The translations under genes were made by a program, and so were the position numbers. From contig OY540817.1 in assembly GCA_961205875.1 (NCBI GenBank), positions 744,001 through 808,000 of the forward strand: 64,000 nt of DNA, written 5' to 3'. Positions 56,230 through 64,000 of this stretch are shown one piece after another; positions within the stretch are counted from its first letter, which is position 1, and every line of letters begins with the position of its first letter. The notes below the pieces were generated by a model that was not told the DNA's origin, ran no database searches, and saw only the letters and a list, made by a program, of their open reading frames with translations. This DNA comes from Sialis fuliginosa (taxonomy: Eukaryota > Arthropoda > Insecta > Megaloptera > Sialidae).

Positions 56230-57345
56230 GCCCATCAGTGCGAAGGGAGTCATGAGAGCCTGCCGTCGCATTGGAGCTAACAAGGCCCGCTGTTTGGATA
56301 GAATACCAAACCGGGCAGTAAAGGCGGCAATAACCGCCTATGCCGACACCTTCACTGGGGTGTACGAGAGATGCTTTTGGCTGTAGAGCGATCACCGGAC
56401 CCCTGAAGAGGAGACAGTACTGCCTCATGGTGACGCTGGATATAAAGAACGCCTTTAACACAGCGAAATGGTCGAAAATCTGGGAAGCTCTTGATAAGTT
56501 TGAGATCCCCAGATACTTGAGAAGAATCATCTCTAGTTATCTTAGTGACAGGATATTACTCGCAGACACATTGAGAGGGGTCAGGGAATATAGCGTCACC
56601 ACAGGTGTACCGCAGGAATCAGTTCTTGGTCCAACCCTGTAGAACATTCTGTATAATGGGCTGCTGAGCACACCAATGCCGGATGACACTACACGTGGCA
56701 TTCGTGGACGATGTGGCCGCAACCATAACGGCCAAAACCATCGAAGACATCGAGTATGGGTACACTGCGACCATGGAGAGGATCCGGCATTGGATGGACT
56801 CAGTGGGTCCAACCCTGGCCCTCGAGAAGACGGAAGCGGTCTTGTTAACGGGGAAAAAGGCAAGGCAGAGCGTCACACTTACCTATGAAGGATACACCAT
56901 CAGGTCACTGCCCTGCATCAAGTATCTGGGGGTTATACTCGATCAGCGACTTAATTACAAGGAGCACCTTAGGTATGCAGGAGATAAAGCAGGAAAGTCG
57001 ACAACGGCAATCGCCAGAATACTGCCCAATGTAGTGGGACTAAGACAGAGTAGGAGGAACGTGCTCACTAGCGTGAGCATGTCTATCCTGCTCTATGGAG
57101 CTTCGGTATGGGAGGAGGCCACCCGTACCTCCTCATATTTGAGGCTCATCGCTCCGGCACACACACAATCCGAGTATGCAGTGCCTTCAGAACAGTCTCG
57201 GGAGAGGCAGTTCATGTAATCGTGGGACTGCCACCCATCGAGCTACCAGGAGCGCACACGGCAGACCGGAGAGCGCAAAGGCGGAAGGAGCGAGAGCGAG
57301 AACCCGACCTGGCCGGTTATAGTAGTCCAAGGGAAGTTGATTAGT
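56230..57345 (+). pseudogene. R1-clade non-LTR retrotransposon RT fragment
   Basis: Plus-strand pieces in order: ANKARCLDRIPNRAVKAAIT AYADTF, a small deletion, then LMVTLDIKNAFNTAKWSKIW, IPRYLRRIISSYLSDR and TTGVPQESVLGPTL. TAG at 56640 replaces the expected Trp. A one-base shift near 56690 gives HVAFVDDVAATITAKT (catalytic DD in FVDD), LALEKTEAVLLTGKK, and SLPCIKYLGVILDQRLNYKE. The piece FRTVSGEAVHVIVGLPPIEL is the usual R1-type C-terminus. The 5' half (gag and endonuclease) is missing. GC content is far above the surroundings. R1-clade relatives TRAS and SART insert specifically into TTAGG telomere repeats, so the TTAGG tracts on both sides are notable. Confidence 0.85.
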
Positions 57346-57470
57346 TTCGGTAGGTTAGGTTAGGTTAGGTTAGAGTAGTCAAGGGAGGTTAGTTAGTTTT
57401 AGTAGGTTAGGTTAGGTGAGGTTAAGTTAGAGTAGTCTAAGGGAGGTTGGTTAGTTTCGGTTTGGTTGTA
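57346..57470 (+). repeat. TTAGG-containing tail repeats
   Basis: About three copies of a roughly 60-bp unit: AGAGTAGTCAAGGGAGGTTA, GTTAGTTTTAG, then GGTTAGGTTAGGTTAG. Each mixes R1-tail sequence with TTAGG units. The first unit begins directly at the retroelement's 3' end. Confidence 0.8.
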
Positions 57471-58489
57471 TAAAAGTAATATTCAAATTACAGGAATCTT
57501 GCGTAGTTTTCCCCTTCTCTACAATAGATGCATATAATATATTTAATTGTTTTCACATAATAACAAAGTAGGTTGGTATTGGCAAACAAACAAATAAATG
57601 AGATCACAAATTTTAGTTATATTTTCCTTAAGTGTGTTTTTGTTAAATATTTACTAATAATTAATAATTCAAAATTAATTGCATAGAAGATCTTGTGTTG
57701 ATAAAAGTGTAATACTATATTATCTTTGTTATGTTTATGTTAAGATTAATTCAGTTGGTACTACTGAAGTTACTAGTGTAAGAACATGCATTGGGCTAGT
57801 GTGTAGAAGTTGTCTGTTAAACAGAACGTTGTAATAACCAACAATAAAAACCTTGTCTAACAAAAGTGTTTCATTAAGTTCCGAAGTAACTAGAGTGTCA
57901 ATAAAGTCATCATCTTGTAATAATAAGGTTCAGTATTCTGTAATATATGGTGATATTAAAGAAGAAAAAATACAGTGAGTTTATGATTTTTCAATTATCA
58001 CAGACATAATACATTTTAGACATGTCGTTGATTTGATATAGTAGATAAACCTGTAATAGTGCAATATTTTGTCAAGTAAAAAACCTCATTATCATTTATC
58101 ATTGATTTGATATAGTAGATGTACCTGTAATAATAAAATATTATGTCAAGTGAAAAACATCATTATACAGATAATATATTAAATAGCGATATGTCAAAAT
58201 TGGATAAAAAACACTAGTTTACACGTTACTATAGATACAGCACAAATTCTACTTTATTCTAACATACCAACGCCTACTTTTTGACATTTGTGACAGCTTG
58301 TATCGTTGTATCCCTATTCTCCGAATTTACCCCTAAACTTAACCTATCCATTAGTGAAAACCGGAATAAAATCCAATCAGTAGTTATTGAAAAAATCGCC
58401 TAAAATTATATTTTCAAACTCCCAAGAAACACCAGGTCTTGTCTTAGAATTTGTATGAAAATCAAAAATAAATAAATAGGTTACCTTTT
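57471..58489. other. AT-rich intergenic DNA
   Basis: No gene. GTAGATRHACCTGTAATARTRM-like sequence repeats at 58040 and 58120 (ATTTGATATAGTAGAT), a small tandem duplication. GTGAAAACCGGAATAAAATC near 58355 resembles the tail sequence found at 59060 and 61010. Confidence 0.5.
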
Positions 58490-58930
58490 TTGGAAGTTCT
58501 TTATTTTGATTTATAAAAATCCGTTTATTTATATTGTAAAATGCATATTTTTTCATTCAAATTGACATTCACATATTGTTTTCAGCGCTACCTATTGAAA
58601 AATGTTCAATATTATTTATTTTGATTTTTTTAAATTGACACTTTTTGCACTTTATTTTTTTATTTTGATTTGTGACAATCCACTTATTTATATTATTTAC
58701 TTTGATTTTTTTAAATTCACTGAAGTATATATTTCACTGTATTTGTTTTGATTTTTTTAAATTCACTTATTTATATTGTACTATAATTTTTTTCTTTTGA
58801 TTTCTGAAAATCCACTTATTTATATTATACTTAATTTCATTATTTATATTGTAAAATGCGTTTTTTTTTCATTCAAATTGCCATTCAGTAATTGTTTTCA
58901 ACGTCTTTTATTCCATGGCTACTGTGTTTT
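58490..58930. repeat. Degenerate repeats of TTATTTATATTG type
   Basis: TTGATTTTTTTAAATTCACT, TTATTTATATTGTA and TTTCATTCAAATTGNCATTC recur several times in shuffled order. No coding sequence. Confidence 0.65.
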
Positions 58931-58974
58931 TTTATAAATGACATTTCTTCGCTATAACATCATAGAAACAAAAG

Positions 58975-59745
58975 ATTATTTTTAACCTTGTGATGTTAAA
59001 TGTTAGATTTTCATAAAATATTATTAGCCACGATACTGCTCGTAAAAATGATCTAACTATTGGTGAAAACCGCATTGAAATCGGTTCAGTAATTCCGGAG
59101 TCTATAAGTCACACACAAACGAACATTAATTTTTATATATATGCATAGACATCTTAAGGCAGCGCTGGATTAAACTTTGGTGCCCTAGGTTTTTATAGTG
59201 AACGAACGGTGCCCTAGTTTTTCTCTTTTTGTTGCATTGGATTTTTTTCATTTTGAATTATGATTCAAACTCGACCAAATATAAATACATTTAATACATT
59301 TTTAATGGCGAGAAATTGATTTGTTTTTTGATTGACTAGCAATATGCTATTTTTTCCCATGAAATACAGCATAATTGAACTTTGTGTAGAAGATATAATA
59401 GAAAATATTATGTGGTACATGACATAGATAGAATGTATAACATCTGTGCATACATAATATACTATCTATTATTAATATTATTATTATTGGTCATAATAAT
59501 AATTTTTTCAAATGATAAGTTTTTATTTTATAAAGTTATGTTCATTTTTATTTTCATTGAGAGCTGTATTGACAATTTTTGTTTTTCAGTTAAATATCTA
59601 TTAATACAGTCATCGACTCGTATTGGGTATCTAACGTTATGTAACTCTCCGTTTTTGTACTTATTAATCTCTCCTTCAACTAAAACACTAGAAGCTGGTA
59701 TACTTCCATTAATTTTTTTACTGAAAATATGGAAATAATATAATA
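58975..59745. repeat. Duplicated segment, left copy
   Basis: From TTGTGATGTTAAATGTTAGA to CTGAAAATATGGAAATAATA this matches 60940-61740 with small indels. Its right part encodes on minus the same transposase-like exon as the 517-bp array (GSIPASSVLVEGEINKYKNG, VRYPIRVDDCINRYL). Confidence 0.85.
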
Positions 59746-60935
59746 TAATATCACCGCTACACCTCCGCCGTTTTCATTGTTTGGTCTGTCTCGTCTGAAC
59801 ACTGTATAACCTTTTATTTTTAGTTTGTTATTGTCTTTAAGTTTAGTCTCGTTTATGAATAAAATATGTATTATGTATGTCTGAAGTAAGTTAGTCAGTT
59901 GAGTCATTTTACCTTTGACACCGTTAGCATTCCATATAACAATTGTAGTCTTATATTCCATAACTATCCAACGTTAACAAAAAAATATTAAATACTGTGA
60001 ATTTTTCAATTGGGTCTGAAACATTTTTTAATTTTGAATTTAGGTCCCGTACAGCAGAAAGCATGGCGCCTATATTTATTTAATTTAATTCATTGATTTA
60101 TTTTTTCAAATCCCAGAAATCTCCAAGTGAGTTTTAATTCTGTGATTGTCGGGTTTGTTCTTGTCGGGGTTGTTGTTCTTGCCGGGTTTGTTGTCTCTGC
60201 ACTCGAGCTAGTGTGGCCCTTGTGGTGGCCAATTCAGATCTTGGCCACCATACAAGTGCTGCATATGTTATCATGGGGCGTACGACTGCCGTGTAGAAAG
60301 AACCATTGTACGATTCTTGGCTTCAGTCCCCAGGTTTTGCCTAAAGTGCGTCTGCACGTCCAAAAGGTCGCGCAGGCTCTTTGTTCTTGTCTTTTTACAT
60401 GACTGTTCCAAGAGATTTATATGTAAATCATTAGTCCTTCCATGAATTATGATTGGTAGTGGTGCATATCTGTTTTTCGTTTCTATTTCAATTTCTTCAA
60501 TTTGCATTTCATCATCTGACGACAGTGGTGAGAATCTGTTGGAGGTTCCCATCTTTTTAATATTGAGTTCATTTATGTCTTCATTGGTGTTTTTTTCTTT
60601 TACTTTGGCTTCGCATAATTGGAATATAATTTTTCAGTGACCCAGAGGCCACTGACAGTTGCTCTAGATTTTCTATTGTTTTTTCAATAAAATTTTCAGA
60701 TTTTAATTTTGGTACTGATTTTTCACATTGATTAATTTTGGCTAACTTTTTTAATCGCAAACGTTGCGAGCACTTTGATACGTTAACTTTTTTGTACAGT
60801 TTGCTTTAATTCACTCTTTTTTCACGTAAACTAGTATTTTTAACAATTTTATTTTCAGAGAATATTTTTCGTGACATACGCTGTTTTAAGTCACAGTCAA
60901 CTGGGCGTGAGAATCCGGAGCGTTCATCGCTTGCG
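59746..60935 (-). pseudogene. Jockey-type non-LTR retrotransposon, 5' portion
   Basis: On minus, a gag-like frame (60552-60271) begins MGTSNRFSPLSSDDEMQIEE and is followed by a Pro/Lys-rich segment, then at 59961 MEYKTTIVIWNANGVKGKMT, ILFINETKLKDNNKLKIKGY and GGGVAVILYY. The WNANG and (I)NETKL blocks are the start of the apurinic-type endonuclease (catalytic N and E visible). It ends at 59746, where it meets the duplicated segment, so the rest of the endonuclease and the RT are missing. Retroelements normally lose their 5' ends, so a piece with 5' sequence but no 3' half points to a later deletion or recombination. Confidence 0.7.
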
Positions 60936-60939
60936 TTGT

Positions 60940-61740
60940 GATGTTAAATGTTAGATTTTCATAAAATATTATTAGCCACGATACTGCTCGTAAAAATTAT
61001 CTATATATTGGTGAAAACCGCATTGAAATCGGTTCAGTAATTCCGGAGTCTATAAGTCACACACAAACGAACATTCATTTTTATATACATATATGTATAG
61101 ACAACTTAAGGCAGCGCTGGATTAAACTTTTTGGTGCCCTAGGTTTTTATAGTGAACGAACGGTGCCCTAGTTTTTCTCTTTTTGTTGCATTGGATTTTT
61201 TTCATTTTGAATTATGATTCAAACTCGACCAAATATATATACATTTAATACATTTTTTATGGCGAGAAATTGATTTGTTTTTTGATTGACTAGCAACATG
61301 CTATTTTTTTCCCATGAAATACAGAATAAACTTGAACTTTGTGTAGAAGATATAATAGAAAATATTATGTGGTACATGACATACATAGATAGAATGTATA
61401 ACATCTGTGCCTACATAATATACTATCTATTATTAATATAATTATTATTGGTAATAATAATCATTTTTTCAAATGATTGATGAGTTTTTATTTTAATTAT
61501 TTAAAAAATTTTATTAAACATGAAAGTTATGTTCATTTTTATTTTCATTGAGATCTGTATTGACAATTTTTGTTTTTCAGTTAAATACTTATCTATTAAT
61601 ACAGTCATCAACTCGTATTGGGTATCTAACGTTATGTAATACTACATTTTTATACTTATTAATCTCTCCTTCAACTAAAGCACTAGAAGCTGGTATACTT
61701 CCTTAAAATTTTTAACTGAAAATATGGAAATAATATCAAA
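60940..61740. repeat. Duplicated segment, right copy
   Basis: It matches 58975-59745, including ACTGCTCGTAAAAATKATCT and GGCAGCGCTGGATTAAACTT. It leads without a break into the 517-bp array. Confidence 0.85.
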
Positions 61741-64000
61741 TCATTGAAAATAATATTTATTTTAAATAAATAATAAGACTTTTCATCCTGTCCTTTTTCA
61801 TTAAAAAAATTGTAAACAGAATCAAAAATATTTTGATTCCACTGAGTTCAGTCATTTTTTTTTTTGTATTTTTTTCATTAGTTTTTTCATTTGTTTTTCA
61901 TTTTGTTGTACATTTGTATCTTCTTCTTTACCCAAATCTAGTATTTGTAACACTCTTATGGTTTCTTGGTGTCCAATAAAAAAACATTGTAAAAACAACT
62001 GTGCAAACATCAACTTATTTAGACTGCTGTTTGTAAAATTTAATACTTTTATTTATACTTGGAGTGAAATTACGAAATTCTTGCAGAAATCTGAAATAAA
62101 ATCGTTAAATATCTATTAATACAGTCATCGACTCGTATTGGGTATCTAACGTTATGTAACACTCCGTTTTTATACTTATTAATCTCTCCTTCAACTAAAG
62201 CACTAGAAGCTGGTATACTTCCTTTAAATTTTTTACTGAAAATATGGGAATAATATCAAATCATTTAAAATAATATTAATTTTAAATAAATAATAAGAAT
62301 TTTTATCCCGTCCTTTTTCATTTAAAAAATTGGAAACAGAATCAAAAATATTTTGACTCCACTGAGTTCAGTCATTTTTTTTGTATTTTTTTCATTAATT
62401 TTTTCATTTGTTTTTCATTTTGCTGTACATTTGTATCTTCTTCTTTACCCAAATCTAGTATTTGTAACACACTTATGGTTTCTTGGTGTCCAATAAAAAA
62501 ACATTGTAAAAACAACTGTGCAAACATCAACTTATTTAGACTGCTGTTTGTAAAATTTAATACTTTTATTTATACTTGGAGTGAAATTACGAAATTCTTG
62601 CAGAAATCTGAAATAAAATCGTTAAATATCTATTAATACAGTCATCGACTCGTATTGGGTATCTAACGTTATGTAACACTCCGTTTTTATACTTATTAAT
62701 CTCTCCTTCAACTAAAGCACTAGAAGCTGGTATACTTCCTTTAAATTTTTTACTGAAAATATGGAAATAATATCAAATTTTTAAAAATAACATTTATTTT
62801 AAATAAATAATATGAATTTTCATCCCGTCCTTTTTCATTAAAAAAATTGGAAACAGAATCAAAAATATTTTGACTCCACTGAGTTCAGTCATTTTTTTTG
62901 TATTTTTTTCATTAATTTTTTCATTTGTTTTTCATTTTGCTGTACATTTGTATCTTCTTCTTTACCCAAATCTAGTATTTGTAACACTCTTATGGTTTCT
63001 TGGTGTCCAATAAAAAAACATTGTAAAAACAACTGTGCAAACATCAACTTATTTAGACTGCTGTTTGTAAAATTTAATACTTTTATTTATACTTGGAGTG
63101 AAATTACGAAATTCTTGCAGAAATCTGAAATTAAATCGTTAAATATCTATTAATACAGTCATCGACTCGTATTGGGTATCTATCGTTATATAACACTCCG
63201 TTTTTATACTTATTAATCTCTCCTTCAACTAAAGCACTAGAAGCTGGTATACTTCCTTTAAATTTTTTACTGAAAATATGGAAATAATATCAAATTTTTA
63301 AAAATAACATTTATTTTAAATAAATAATATGAATTTTCATCCCGTCCTTTTTCATTAAAAAAATTGGAAACAGAATCAAAAATATTTTGACTCCACTGAG
63401 TTCAGTTATTTTTTTTTTTGTATTTTTTTCATTAATTTGTTCATCTGTTTTTCAATTTGTTGTACATTTGTATCTTCTTCTTTACCCAAATCTAGTATTT
63501 GTAACACTCTTATGGTTTCGTGGTGTCCAATAAAAAAACATTGTAAAAACAACTGTGCAAACATCAACTTATTTAGACTGCTGTTTGTAAAATTTAATAC
63601 TTTTATTTATACTTGGAGTGAAATTACGAAATTCTTGCAGAAATCTGAAATTAAATCGTTAAATATCTATTAATACAGTCATCGACTCGTATTGGGTATC
63701 TATCGTTATATAACACTCCGTTTTTATACTTATTAATCTCTCCTTCAACTAAAGCACTAGAAGCTGGTATACTTCCTTTAAATTTTTTACTGAAAATATG
63801 GAAATAATATCAAATTTTTAAAAATAATATTTATTTTAAATAAATAATATGAATTTTCATCCCGTCCTTTTTCATTAAAAAAATTGGAAACAGAATCAAA
63901 AATATTTTGACTCCACTGAGTTCAGTTATTTTTTTTTTGTATTTTTTTCATTAATTTGTTCATCTGTTTTTCAATTTGTTGTACATTTGTATCTTCTTCT
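61561..64000 (-). repeat. ~517-bp tandem array carrying a transposase-like 3' end
   Basis: TATTAATACAGTCATCRACT CGTATTGGGTATCT starts units at about 61590, 62110, 62630, 63145 and 63665 (spacing about 517 bp), and the array runs off the window end. On minus each unit has ATTTTCAG before an exon encoding KFKGSIPASSALVEGEINKY, KNGVLHNVRYPIRVDDCINR and YLTILFQISARIS, then a second frame with LFLQCFFIGHQETIRVLQIL and DLGKEEDTNVQQNEKQMKK. The (S)xxVEG..RVDD pattern resembles the C-terminal end of insect MULE-type transposases. Units are very similar, indicating recent spread or homogenisation. Confidence 0.88.

Noticed and set aside
61561..64000. A tandem gene family of 78-codon plus-strand proteins
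   Set aside because: The plus frame is the antisense of the transposase-like exon and its neighbour, repeated with the 517-bp unit.

Overview
Organism and overall character. The window is AT-rich nuclear DNA of an animal, most likely an insect. Coding signal is broken up by GT..AG introns. The transposon families (Tc1/mariner, Tigger/pogo, Merlin, hAT, Mutator-like, Helitron, BEL/Pao, R1 and Jockey-type non-LTR, Penelope) are those typical of arthropods. TTAGG tracts, the usual insect telomere unit, flank one retrotransposon fragment. I cannot name the species. No rRNA, tRNA, CRISPR array or prokaryotic operon is visible. Nearly all long reading frames are decayed transposon pieces, so most of the window is a repeat graveyard.

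Layout. 0-5.1 kb: a minisatellite, candidate exons and Mutator-like transposase remnants. 5.5-24.5 kb: four small genes (A 5540-6045 on +; B 11446-11939, C 14782-15618 and D 23932-24500 on -) that appear to be one unrecognised family. They have very short exons, every placed intron is phase 2, the N-termini are charged, a (Y/F)W..Y motif opens the constant part, and the tails are Gly/Arg- or repeat-rich with a short aromatic end. Between them lie a ~167-bp satellite (6.4-10.4 kb) interrupted by a copied Mutator-like fragment, two Tigger-type MITEs, a short HTH transposon, an exon of another unidentified gene (15966-16230) and a 1.7-kb palindrome. 20.9-39 kb: remnants of Tigger, a GCDTTS-signature family, Tc1, a DnaQ-like exonuclease, piggyBac-like, BEL/Pao and Helitron elements, plus a GC-rich island. 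39-43.4 kb: AT-rich DNA with foldback elements. 43.4-45.6 kb: a Penelope-like element whose terminal repeat carries a hammerhead-ribozyme motif. 45.9-50.2 kb: a rearranged hAT element, a foldback, a TIR element and a hairpin containing a second hammerhead motif. 53.5-55.7 kb: a Merlin element with its 3' end triplicated and another element inserted in it. 56.1-57.5 kb: an R1-clade fragment between TTAGG tracts. 59-64 kb: a duplication around a Jockey-type fragment, then a ~517-bp tandem array carrying a transposase-like 3' end, running off the window.

How parts relate. The most novel-looking item is the A-D family: a cluster of rapidly diverging paralogues in a transposon-dense, satellite-bearing region. 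B and C also share their first codons and a short upstream motif. Two members (A and B) need a one-base shift at a homopolymer to read through, which could be sequence error, decay or real frameshifting. The second point of interest is the two hammerhead motifs, one in a Penelope terminal repeat and one in a near-perfect hairpin. All family names rest on motif recognition from memory and no database search was run.
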